DNA of 64,000 nt. Origin: Styela clava. Lineage: Eukaryota > Chordata > Ascidiacea > Stolidobranchia > Styelidae. The stretch is taken from contig NC_135264.1 of assembly GCF_964204865.1 (NCBI RefSeq), forward strand, positions 2,232,001-2,296,000, given 5' to 3'. The first letter of the stretch is position 1; each line of letters opens with the position of its first letter. A program made the position numbers and the translations under genes. The notes below the pieces were generated by a model, which saw only the letters and a list, made by a program, of their open reading frames with translations, made no database searches and was not told where the DNA came from. Below are positions 12,301 through 23,350 of the stretch, piece by piece.

Positions 12301-14928
12301 TCTCCTTTCTGGTTTTTAAAGCGCTCTTCCAAAGCTTCTTCTAGGATCTTGGTTAATTCACTCAAATCTAAAAAAAGTATGAATACCTTGATCAGACAAT
12401 TAAAAATCGAATCAATAAGTCAATAATTTGATTTAATTGTCATAAGTCATTATTTCACTGCATATAATGACTTATTTTGTTGATAAAACATAAAATCAAT
12501 AATCCAGACCTTAGAAGAATATAATAAAACAATAACTTTTGTCTAAACTCTAAACAGCGCAAGAACAATCTTGTTCAAAAGAAGAATTTACAAAGGAACC
12601 GCAGTTAAAAATTCATCTTACTTTTTTTAAAATCTTTTTCCAAGCTAACAGGTCCTTTATCACCACCAAGACTTTCGATGTATGTCCAACACTGAATGTA
12701 AAAAATAAATCATTTTCATTTTATTGAAAATTGAGCAAACAAGAAACGAGGGATAAGTATTCATCAGTACTTACATGTTCCCATGCTCTGTGCAACTTGA
12801 TGACCTTTACGTCATCCTTGAAATAGTCTCCGAGCAGCATTCTGCAAACAGCTTTTGTGGCAAAACCTTTTAAATGCTGAGTCAGAGGAACATGCTGACC
12901 TTCAGGTAGTGATGACCATTTCTGAACTAGTTCTTTGGATATCTATGAAAAAAGAAAAAAGTGAGTCAGCACTGCATTCTGACGAGTTGTTTTCGGATTT
13001 AACATCATAGTTGATTTTTTCACACTGTAGTGCTTCTAACCTTTGTGAATAAATTTCCATAATATTGCTTGGTTTTTGTGTCAACTTTAAACTCAAATTG
13101 ATCACGTCGGCTGAATATATCAAGTCCTTTACAGAAAATGAAGCTTGAGTCACCAATCATTGGACGCCATCCCTCAAAGAGCACTTCTGTATGTAAACAC
13201 AATAAAAAAATCATAAAATATATTTCAACAAAGAAAGCTATTAAACAATATTTTTATGTGAAGATATAAAAATATAAACCTTCAGATCGATTTATTCAGG
13301 TGCCTTCTTACAATAATAATATAGACATATTCTACATGACGCTCCAGAAGTGTGTGTACCGTAATGTAGGTAACCAATTTTGTTTGCATACTTTACATCA
13401 AGTTGTATAAAGGGGCTGAAACCTATGTAATAGAACTAAATCAAGGAAAATCGGAATAAAAGTATGGCCTAACCCTGAACTCGGCTCGACAGTGTGGCGG
13501 ATCGTGCTAACTGCTAAGCGTTAGGAATACGCTCGCCACCACATCTCTGATTACCCTTGCGTGGGTTCGCACGTCGCGAATCCCATGCGTGGTATGGTTG
13601 TGTGCTAGAGGATTGCTGGACTCCTCTCCGCCGTAGGGTGGTTCACGTAACCGCTCGTTCCTCCACCATTAAGTCCATGCTTCTGAAAAATCAAATAACT
13701 GGCTGGCTAATTCCATACTCGAGGCCGTGGTTCGCCATATGACCATCTTATCGGCTTCCCTCTTCCCGGGAATAATATGTAACTTCTATCTCTATCTATC
13801 CTAAACTGGTACACACACTACGGGAGTATCGTAGATTGTATACAAAACACTTACTTCAAATGTAAATGCAATTACATGCACTTTGTTAACATACCTGGTA
13901 TTTCAAAGACTTGGCTTCTTGGAGCAAAATGTTCAACATTTGAGACGGAAACTATAGTCTTTGTTCCATGCCAGAATGCAGTAACTTCACCATAATCCGA
14001 ATGCAGTTCACTAAGATATTCTTGTAATGATCCAGTTTTTCGAATATCGCTAATGTTGCCTTCTCTGTGAAAATTGAATAATGACATTCCTTTTAAAATT
14101 TTACATTTTGCCCAAAAAAAATTTGATCTTTTCCAGTTAACAAATGAGTCGATGAAAAAACCTCATTATACCATATATGCATATGGAAGAATATCTGCCA
14201 CTGCCAAAAGTGAGAATTGAAATTATTATTGGAAAATGAAATAACTTACACTGCATCAGATGGATTAGGTCCAGGTATGGATGATGATTTACCAGCCTGA
14301 AATATTAAAATAACAAACATTAAATTAAAAAAAAATCAATATAACTGTATCAATAGAATATAATGTAGTTTTATGGCTCAAGGCCGCCCCCCCTCCTAGA
14401 GGCGTTTGGTACTCATGGCCTAGCATTGTTGCCCCAGTTGGAAACCGCTGGATAGAGTATGACCATAAAAGCTGATGCAACAATGAGCATCTTAAGAATT
14501 AGCATTGACAGACCGTGAGAATTGACAAAAACGCAAACTAAATTTGTTGATTTGTTTGGCTGGATCAAAAAATAATTTAAAAGTGGATGGATTCTAATCG
14601 GTGACCATGATGATGTCACCTCGATTATATAGTTAGAAGAATGTGATATCGTGCGAAAGAAATCAAAAAAGTATTTGAAACTTCACATTGATCACTCTCA
14701 AAAACACTTTGATGTCAACAATAGGACCTCAGTGGGAAATCTCAAATCAAACACTGCCGATTTTGGGCCGTAGATTGATTATATTCTCGTTTGAGAAGAA
14801 AAGCATTAATAGGCAAACAACTATGTCCAAGAACTCACCGGGTAAAGATAAAAAAGTAATCCAACCAAGAAAACAATGAAAATTATCACAAACAGAGCCA
14901 GCGTTGTCAACGTCACATGTACCTCCAT
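9326..14928 (-). CDS. CYP20A1: Cytochrome P450 family 20-like protein, 12 exons, haem Cys replaced
   Basis: Exons, high to low coordinate: 14839-14928, 14250-14296, 13895-14064, 13041-13186, 12775-12942, 12622-12691, 12185-12367, 11535-11652, 10737-10848, 10067-10131, 9884-9994, 9326-9524. All have GT-AG borders and the phases agree, giving 492 residues. Residues 6-28 are an N-terminal membrane anchor ending YLYP, followed by a Pro-rich hinge (SIPGPNP). The family signature is the order GNISDI..GSLQEYL..LH..YG, a helix-K ExxR motif at residues 339-342 (ESVR), FDPGRF at 391-396, and a C-terminal S-K-E-E-x-W stretch, all as in CYP20A1. Like other CYP20s it lacks a clear helix-I AGxDT motif. Residue 423, where the haem-ligand Cys is expected, is Asn (GGSRKNPEN). 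CYP20A1 is an orphan P450 with no agreed substrate. Intron 8 holds an unexplained 97-codon minus-strand frame (11142-11435). Confidence 0.88.
9578..9813. mobile_element. Hairpin MITE, GGTGCTCCCGAAG family, copy 1
   Basis: A 236-bp near-perfect hairpin with arms reading GCTCCCGAAGTATGCG and its complement, both followed by CCAAGATGGCGGACATCG-type sequence. A perfect 8-bp target duplication CTTTTAAC (9570-9577 and 9814-9821) indicates hAT-like transposition. It lies in the last intron of the CYP20-like gene. Confidence 0.85.
10967..11035. repeat. Half copy of the hairpin MITE
   Basis: GTACTCCCGTAATGTGTGTACC followed by GGTTAGTGTTAGGCC matches one arm of the hairpin family at 9578; no partner arm is visible. 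It lies in intron 8 of the CYP20-like gene. Confidence 0.5.
13339..13830. mobile_element. Hairpin MITE of the same family, split by a SINE
   Basis: Left arm begins GCTCCAGAAGTGTGTGTACC at 13341 and the right arm ends CACACACTACGGGAG near 13826. The central GGCCTAACCCTGAAC matches the 9578 copy, but a 320-bp tRNA-derived SINE interrupts it at about 13482-13801. The element sits in intron 3 of the CYP20-like gene. Confidence 0.65.
13482..13801 (+). repeat. tRNA-derived SINE inside a hairpin MITE
   Basis: Same family as the minus-strand copies at 19252, 29424 and 39904. A tRNA-like head (GTGTGGCGGATCG) is followed by a degenerate B box in GGGTTCGCACGTCGCGAATCC, then the shared body ending in TCTATCTATCCT. 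Its flanks CCTGAAC and CCTAAAC look like a short diverged target duplication within the host MITE. Confidence 0.65.
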
Positions 14929-16786
14929 CTAAACAGATTTGTTTATGCCAACACTCGAAGAAAACCGTAATCGCGTTTGAAGTAGTTGTGATGACAATAG
15001 TATAAATACCTAGGGAATCTGGGGGCGTCTAAATAAAAAAATCACAAATTACAATGAAAATTGAAAAATCAAATTGAGCAGTAAATGTAATAACCACAGA
15101 AATAATGCAAAACATGAATATTGGTGTATTTCTGTATTAGCCAATGACAGGCCATAATATTAAAACAATCTCATTATAATTACTGCAAATGCAGATAATA
15201 TTCCCTATTTCTGTGGAAGTTTTTAATATATTTTGGTAAAGCGGCAATTTTTTCAACATAAACTCTTCCTCATAGGCCCAATGCATGATATATATTCAAT
15301 TCCATTTCAAAATACGAAACAACATTAGGAATGAAATGATTTTTCGAACACTTTATTCCAATTGAAACTGAAAACAGTATTTTAAATATTGTCCCAAATG
15401 AATAGAGTACAAAATCTCTAAACAGATTCGAAACATTTGAGTGTCTTCATATACCGTAAATTTTTTGAGAAGCATAACATCGGTGTATCTTAGACAAGGA
15501 GCACTCACTTCTATGAATAAACAATGTTGTATATTCTCATATAAATGGAAACCTGTCAAAGTACTTCCTCATATTGAATTTAGTCATGGTTATAACGAAG
15601 AAATGGTACATATTGAACAAAGATTATCAACCGTAAAAACATCATATTACTGCAAGATTGCTGTATTACAAATATTGTCTTTATTTTCACCCCTGCATTC
15701 ATACATATTCAGGTCATAAAAACAGGGTTGGATGCATGCTTGTAATATTATATTTTTAGCATTACCAATGTTAACAAATGTACTACCGTAATATATATAT
15801 AAATAATGAAGTAGGTAATATGAATGACGTGAAATAGATGAAATTCCTGAATCTGAACTTCGGCTCCACAAACAAAATAAAAAAAAATATTCTACGAAAA
15901 ATATTATTTTTGCTGAGAATTCATATAAAATGGTCTTTTTTACAGAACCATAATTTGATAACCAAGTTCAATTGTGCTGCAGAACAGATAAATTTCCAAG
16001 GAATATATAATAATGAAACTATTTATGAACATATTTATGCAGGCACTGCTATATATTATCGAGTCTTTTTACAGAATGGAGATACGAGAAAAATTTATTA
16101 AAATGTAGTTTAGGATAGCAATTTATATATTTCAATTGACGGCAACCTACTTCATGATGTTAGAATATTGCATTCTTCTTATTTCTATCTTTTAATAGCA
16201 TTTTAGAAAAGAGAATTAATATAATATCGGAAGGAACGATGAATACAATACAATATTCCCTAGTATAAAAAGAAATATTTGACAAGAAAAAAGTGTGGAA
16301 CAGAACTAGGTTACAAAAAATACAATAATAAAATGATGATTTATCAAGCGAAATATCTTTTTAACCATGGCTCGAGTCAGAAATTTTAAAATACCCTGGA
16401 AATGTCGATAACAGTTTGTATTGTCAAAGTTTTATTATACAGAGTGACCAAGAAAAAGAACAACACTTGAATTTATGTATGTATATATTTGTACCTGAAA
16501 TTTTCAGTAATCTAAGACGCTCTGAACAAAAGTTGTGTCCCGCCTAGAATATGTTCCGATTACAAAAATGCCTCGGTTCTATTTTTTGTGACACCCTGTA
16601 TAATAATCGTCAAAATTCATAATATTAATCCCAATATTATCCAGAAATCCATGACATAAAGGTCAAATTTAGGATATTTATAATAACATCTTTCCTGAAT
16701 GGTGACTTTCCAGAATAATACGCTTCAATATCTTAAACCTGAAAGCTATTTTAAGAATCTAATCACAGCTTAAATCAATGAAATTA
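14929..16786. other. Region between CYP20-like and spastin genes, no gene seen
   Basis: The first part should hold the CYP20-like promoter; the last 350 bp should hold the spastin 3' untranslated region, with a minus-strand AATAAA at 16431-16436. Open frames at 15441-15719 and 15838-16101 show no recognisable protein character. Confidence 0.35.
16437..16602. mobile_element. Small Tc1/mariner-like MITE
   Basis: The two ends read TATACAGAGTGACCAAGAAA and, on the opposite strand, TATACAGGGTGTCACAAAAA. These imperfect inverted termini with TA at the borders fit a mariner-type non-autonomous element of about 165 bp. No coding sequence. Confidence 0.5.
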
Positions 16787-18295
16787 TCATAAAGCCGAAT
16801 TGTCACCAAATTTAGCATTCCATTCCTCATATATTTTAAGTAATTTTGTAGACACACTTGGTCTGATTTTTTTCAACGAATGCTCAAAATCCTTATATTT
16901 TATCGGTCGCATTTGTTTAACGTCAATGGACACAAGTTGATCTTGTGACATTTCACGTACTGGCCCTAGAGCGGCATCTTTTGCAAGTTCTGTCAAATCT
17001 GATCCAGAATAAAGTTCTGTTTGAAGAGCTAGTTTTTCAATTTCTGATTTCTTAAGTGGTGATCCTTGTTTGGACAAAAGCATATTGAGTAGCTGAATTC
17101 TGGCGGAAACATCTGGAAGTCCAACATAAACTCGCTTTGGAAATCGTCTCAAAACTGCATCATCAAGTTCTTGCGGTCGATTTGTTGCTCCCATGACAAG
17201 GATTCTATCGCCTGCATTTGAGTCAACGCCATCAAATCTCATCATGAACTCTGTTTTGAGTCGACGTACTGAATCAGATTCCCCTTCTTTTCTTTCACAC
17301 AAAAGTGAGTCAATTTCATCAATGAAAACAACAGTTGGTTGAACCTCTTTCGCAACTCCAAAAAGTGCTCGTACCATCTTTTCACCTTCCCCAACCCATT
17401 TTGACGTTAGCGTTGATGCACTGATGTTAAAAAAATTTGATTTCGCTTCTGCGGCAACTGCTTTTGCAAGTAAGGTTTTGCCAGTTCCAGGTGGACCAAA
17501 GAGCAATAAACCTCTTGCCGGCGTTCTTAGTCCGGTAAAGAATTCAGGCCTTAAAGCAGGTAGTATCACAATTTCCTTCAACGCTTGCTTAGCCACCTCT
17601 TGTCCTGCAACATCTGCAAGGCGAACATTATGGGAACCAGGTTCAACAAGATCATCTAATATTTTATTGACCATTTCTTTTGGAACATTTTTGAGGTTTA
17701 CTCTTTGGCGCAATGGTGTATTTCTAGAGTTAGAGTCAGTTGGTTGTGAGTTTGGACTTCGATATTGTTCCCTAGAGGTAGAAGGGCTCTCTCTGGGTCG
17801 AGATGGGCGTGAAGTCGGCTTAGAAGAAGGAATCCAGGGCTTGCGTTCCTCTGACTTCTTTGTGACAACAGCATTTCTAGTGGTCGTGGACGATGGAATC
17901 CGACTTGATTTAGATTTTATATTCAACTTGCTTGAATTTCCTGTACTGGGTGATTTATCATCTCGTTTTCTTGTTTTAGATTTTGAAATGTTTGCTTCCG
18001 AAGGTCTGTTCTCATCTTGCCCATCAAGGAGACATTCCAACCTGTCTTCCGCCATTTTCAAATTGCTTTTCATTTTGATTTGAAGCCTCGCCGCTTTGTC
18101 TTTATCATCTCTACTAGCACCTATACATTCTTCTGCAAGGCCATTTTTCAACTCTTCAATGCCTTTCAAGTACCATTCCACTGCTTCATTTTTGTCACCA
18201 TCCACACTTTCATCAATTTCAAGTGCATTAGAAATATACTCAAAAGATATTTTATGATATTCTTTCACTCTGGCCAACGCTGACAATCCCGACAT
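16787..18295 (-). CDS. SPAST: Spastin, microtubule-severing AAA ATPase (intronless)
   Basis: One uninterrupted frame of 502 residues. An N-terminal MIT domain (about residues 9-95; EYHKISFEYIS, AVEWYLKGIEELK) precedes a basic Ser-rich linker (about 100-195), a VPKEMVNKILDDLVE microtubule-binding-type segment, and a type I AAA module: Walker A GPPGTGKT at 267-274, pore loop WVGEGEK, Walker B FIDEID with D326/E327, sensor GATNRP, arginine fingers RRFPKR, and a C-terminal LKKIRPSVS helix. Spastin hexamers thread tubulin tails through the pore and sever microtubules; the MIT domain binds ESCRT-III. Human spastin has 616 residues and an N-terminal membrane hairpin; this product starts near the MIT domain, like the short isoform. 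The ATG is preceded by TATCTTATAG, a possible splice or trans-splice acceptor. Lack of introns is unlike vertebrate spastin and unlike its CYP neighbour. All catalytic residues are kept, so it is probably functional. Confidence 0.93.
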   Translation of the reverse strand: MSGLSALARVKEYHKISFEYISNALEIDESVDGDKNEAVEWYLKGIEELKNGLAEECIGASRDDKDKAARLQIKMKSNLKMAEDRLECLLDGQDENRPSEANISKSKTRKRDDKSPSTGNSSKLNIKSKSSRIPSSTTTRNAVVTKKSEERKPWIPSSKPTSRPSRPRESPSTSREQYRSPNSQPTDSNSRNTPLRQRVNLKNVPKEMVNKILDDLVEPGSHNVRLADVAGQEVAKQALKEIVILPALRPEFFTGLRTPARGLLLFGPPGTGKTLLAKAVAAEAKSNFFNISASTLTSKWVGEGEKMVRALFGVAKEVQPTVVFIDEIDSLLCERKEGESDSVRRLKTEFMMRFDGVDSNAGDRILVMGATNRPQELDDAVLRRFPKRVYVGLPDVSARIQLLNMLLSKQGSPLKKSEIEKLALQTELYSGSDLTELAKDAALGPVREMSQDQLVSIDVKQMRPIKYKDFEHSLKKIRPSVSTKLLKIYEEWNAKFGDNSAL

Positions 18296-20019
18296 TATAA
18301 ATACTATAAGATACCAGTTAAATAATACCTAGCAACCAACAACATAAATTAGTGGCCTACTGTATTATTTCCCTAACACAGTCGTATATCCAAGTTTAGA
18401 ACATACAAAACAGTGGCCGTTAACCTGGTACATCCTATGATTTACCAAAAACTTGTACCACTTCGATAGGGAGTACAGGCTGACAGCGGTGTCGTGTACC
18501 GAATCGGCCTTATAATATCGGGTATAACTACTATATTTGTATATACTCTTACACACAAGACTGCAAGAGGCTATTTTTAAATGTAATTAAAGAAAATTGA
18601 CAACTCGTCACGAATGAAGCACAGCGTATATGTTTAAACTTATGCACAACGCAATGCTCTACAGTAAAATATCACTCTGTGGACTGATGGCCGAGTACCG
18701 GTATGTATTATTAATACTTATCTTAACTACAATTTTTATGAGTGCTACTTATCATTGCACTTTCTCAATTCAATAATCAAGTTCTAAATTTATTTCAGAA
18801 TTCCAGAATATGTCGATTACGATACCGGTAAACTATTTTTCCCTATTTCAGTATTTAGTCCAACTGCTGAACTAGGTATCTATTTTGTAGTCGAGTACGG
18901 TGACACTTAATACAGTTATTAGGTATCTGAGAAGGTAGTTGAATACAGTACTCTAATATTTAAGACTACCGGTACTCTTTCAGTCTTATAATCTATTAAA
19001 TATAGTCTACCGGTATAAGTTTGTATTTGCAATGTTTCCACTATTTCATATTCTGATATTGCAGTATTACTACTGTACTAGATTATATCACCAGTATTAT
19101 ATAAATTCGACATTTAAGCCTGAACTAAGAAATATGGACAAATATCTAAATACAGAAATATATCCCATCAAATTGTTTCTGTCACTCTTCTTTAATCTTT
19201 ATCGGTGTGCGAGTTGACGCGTATTCTGTTTGACTCTTTGTTTTGATTTATAGGATAGGATTTACATATTTATCCCGGGGGAAAGGAAAGCCGATAAGAC
19301 GGCTTATCCATATGGCGAACCACGGCCTCTCGTCCGGTTACCATTCCAAGTCGGGTATGGGATTAGGTTTTACTGTATTGTTTGTTTTCGGAAGCATGGA
19401 CTTGGTGGTGGAGGAAGCCGTAACCGACCAGCGGTTACGTGAACCACCCAACGACGGCGAGGAGTCCAGCAATCCTCTCGCACATAACCATCCCTGCATG
19501 GGATTCGAACCTGCGAACCCACGCAGAGTAATTAGAGGTGCGGTGGCGAGCGTATTCTTAAGGGTCTCCCTAAAACCAGGCACTTGCGAATTCAGGCACT
19601 TTTTCAGGCACCATTTCAGGCACTTTGATATTTTTTTATTTTTACCGTACGTCATTGGGGTTTCCAATTTACCTGACAAGATAATTAGACTTTAAATAAT
19701 TTTTTGCATCCCTATATTGCAATAAAACAATATTATTTCCAATTTATTAGAGTATGAATAATTTTTCAATAATAAAATGTGGCAACATTTTTTTACAAAA
19801 TACAGAAATCAGGCACTTGTGAAATTTCAGGCACTTGGTCAAAACCTATCTTACAATGTATCTGATTACTCTAAAGCAGAAAATTAAATATATACACTTT
19901 GTATGGTTGAATTTACAACATTTTGGTAAAATACAATACCGTTTGTGACTGATGGAGGTGGAGACGTGTCATATTTCGCAAGTGCCTGATTTTTCTCGGT
20001 GACAGTTGCCATATTTTTT

Positions 20020-20880
20020 CGCAATTATTTTCTTAAATTATTTGCGTCAGCACTTACTATTCTTTGCTTTCTAACGCAAATTCATTGTTCCACAACAATT
20101 TGAGCGTTTTTAATATTGCAATGAGCAATACCATTTGACAACATATGGTCAACCATCGTACTTTCTGGATTTATTTGAAATTGAATATGAATAATAAAAT
20201 CTGGCAACCTTAAGCACAAAATACTAAAACCAGGCACTTGTGAAATTTCAGGCACTTCGTAAAAACCTATTTCTCGATGTTTTTACTTACTTTGAAGCAG
20301 AAAACTAAAATATACACTCTTTTGTATGATTGAAATGACGTCTTTTTGGTAAAAAACAAGAACGATTGGGACTGGTGATGAGGGGTCAAATTTCGCAAGT
20401 GCCTGATTTTTCATTTTTTTTCGATAACAGTTGCCATATATTTTCGCAACAATTTTTCTAGATTATTTGCGTCAGCACTTACTGTTCTTTGCTTTCTAAC
20501 GCAAATTCATTGTTCCACAACAATTTGAGCGTTTCTAATATTGCAATGAGCAATACCATTTGACAACATATGGTCAACCATCGTACTTTCTGGATTTATT
20601 TGAAATTGAATATGAATAATAAAATCTGGCAACCTTAAGCACAAAATACTAAAACCAGGCACTTGTGAAATTTCAGGCACTTCGTAAAAACCTATTTCTC
20701 GATGTTTTTACTTACTTTGAAGCAGAAAACTAAAATATACACTCTTTTGTATGATTGAAATGACGTCTTTTTGGTAAAAAACAAGAACGATTGGGACTGG
20801 TGATGAGGGGTCAAATTTCGCAAGTGCCTGATTTTTCATTTTTTTCGATAACAGTTGCCATATATTTCCGCAACAATTTT
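20020..20880. repeat. Two nearly identical 420-bp repeat units
   Basis: The second and third repeat units of the foldback left arm are almost letter-identical over more than 350 bp, while the first and fourth are more diverged. This suggests a recent unit gain by unequal exchange or slippage. Confidence 0.7.
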
Positions 20881-21309
20881 TCTAAATTATTTGAGTCAGA
20901 ACTTACTAATCATTGCTTTTTAAAATAAATTCCTAGTTGTACAACAATTTCAGCGTTTTTAAAATGAGCAATATTATTTGACAACATATAATTAACCATC
21001 GTACTTTTTGAATTTATTTAAAATTGAATAGGAATGATAAAATCTGGCAACCGCAAACACAAAATACTAAAACCAGGCACTTGTGAAATTTCAGGCACTT
21101 TGTAAAAACCTATTTCTCGATGTTTTTACTTACTTTGAAGCAGCAAACTAAAATATACACTCTTTTGTATGATTGAAATGACGTCTTTTTTGGTAAAAAA
21201 GAAAAACGATTGGGACTTGTGATGAGGGGTCAAATTTCGCAAGTGCCTGATTTTTCATTTTTTTCGATTACTGTTGCCATATATTTTTGCAATACTTTTA
21301 ATAAAATCA

Positions 21310-23350
21310 TTTTCGTCAGAACTTAGTACTTACTATACTTTGCTTTCTCGGTAAAATGTTTTTAAGACAATCCGATGTATATTGAGTGCTATTCTTATCG
21401 CTAATTTCAATTCGACGTCTGCCCGAAGATGGTGCAAGTATTTATATTTGAAGTGAGTACATAGCTCTTCAAAACGCCCAAATGGAAGATTGAACAAGGC
21501 GGAGTCAACAAAAATTCAATCACATTTGGAACGTTGTCGCACTGCATCGTCGCCACTCATATACTCTGACATTCCGATGCATGAATTTTGCTTTCTGGAA
21601 AATAATAATTGGAGTGTCTGTTAAAGCGCGAACTGTATACGGGAGCACGTACAATACCAATGCTGCGTTTGCAAGCGTTGGTATCATGATACATATGAGA
21701 AAGTATCGAAAGCGAAATTGTGGAAGTGTAAAATTTGTATTCGGTAAGTTGGTGTTGCAACTGTGGGTATTTTCAGGGCGCTCCCGTAGTAGCCTATGTG
21801 CTCCAAGATGGCGCACAACCTAATACCTCTATCTTGGTACACATACTATGTTCGGGTTGTGTGCCAACTTTGTGCACATACTACGGGAGCACCATTTTCT
21901 GCACAACCTATTCTGATGCTCATTCGCGACATGAAGATACTATACGCCCGACATATAAAAGTAGGAAAATATACACGAAACCTTTTCATGTTTAATTTCA
22001 GAACTGACATTTAAAATTTTCAATTCTTAGATCTGTGGTTTTACCTGATTGCAAGATACGTAAATCATATCATGTCAAAATAGAACAAATAGTGAGGATT
22101 TTCATTGGATACTCAATATTTCTAATAATTTTCAAACTGAAAGCTTCGATTAGTGTTCACTCATACACTTCCTTTGTGAAGTGTTTTTAATGTTTTATCT
22201 CCTTAATAAATTTAAATTCAAATTTATATCCCCAATTACTGATGGAGAAAGATCTATAATCGAGAGTTTAATACGGCTTCTGTGACATTAAAAACATTTA
22301 CTGTTTTACGTTTTTATATATTTGTAACTTTTTGAATAACGCAAAAAAATTCGTTGACTGACTACTGGCGTGTTGAATATTGAAGGATTTTTATTGTAAC
22401 ATTCGTTTAACGATGCTTTTAAGCCTAACTTTGGGCATATCAGCTACCTGATGTCATTCGCCGAGCGAATTTTGTTTAGGTGACATTGCCATTTCGTATT
22501 TACCATCCTGTAGCCATTCTTCTTATTTAGGAACTACGTGTTTTACAGTTAGCTGTTACAGCATGAAATAATGTACAAATAATTCTACGTAAACTATCCA
22601 TGAAATCCATTCCATAAACTATCCATGAAAAGATATTACAGTCAGATCTTCAGGTTGTAAAGAATATTATACAACAGCAACAGCAAGTGATTGAATATCT
22701 TAATTGTAGCCGTGGTTGAACACCGCTGGTTGTCAATATAGATTTTGCACAGGCTTTTATACATTTTGTGAACGGTAAATTATGTTCTATTAGGGGATAA
22801 TGTGACTTGGATACGTATTATAAAAGATTCTATACGACATAAGTCAATTGTTTCTGTTATGTAGTTTATATGAAGTCATAGGCCAAATTACATTATTAAA
22901 ATCGTCGTCCGATAACAATTAAAACTGGAATTTCGAACTAATATTGCCAGAAGACAAATTAGGTTGTTTATAAAGATGCGATTGCTACTACCTGGGTAAT
23001 ATATTACGTCGAAATGTTTATAACAAATTAGAAGAAGTTTTGAACCAATTTCAAGGGTTCCGAACATTACTATAAAGATGTCGTCTGAATAACTAATATT
23101 CCCTACAGATCTGTCAAATTTAAACCCGTATTTAAATAATAGATATGTCATACTTTTGAATTAATAAAAATAAACAACACAATGTCATTCAAACTTTACA
23201 ATATTCAAATAGTTTTGCAAAAGCGTGATTGGTTTAATTAAATACCGATTTCCGGATGTAGATACTGATGTTAAAATTTTAATTCCATTTATGCTAAGTG
23301 GAGCTCTCATACAAACATTGACTTTTATAAAAAAACGCAATAGGGAAACA
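21310..23350. other. Unique core of the foldback element
   Basis: About 2 kb of single-copy, AT-rich sequence with no convincing open frame. It contains one hairpin MITE (21776-21893). No transposase motif was recognised on either strand. Confidence 0.5.
21776..21893. mobile_element. Hairpin MITE, GGTGCTCCCG family
   Basis: Arms GGGCGCTCCCGTAGTA and TACTACGGGAGCACC surround CAAGATGGCGCACAACC-like inverted sequence; the flanks share ATTTTC (21769-21774 and 21894-21899). It is nested in the core of the foldback element. Confidence 0.75.

Noticed and set aside
17424-18083. 219-codon plus-strand frame over the spastin gene
   Set aside because: Antisense shadow of the spastin coding sequence; the minus-strand frame carries all AAA motifs.
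19243-19695. 150-codon plus-strand frame and its 113-codon antisense partner
   Set aside because: They read through a tRNA-derived SINE into the foldback terminus and have no protein character.
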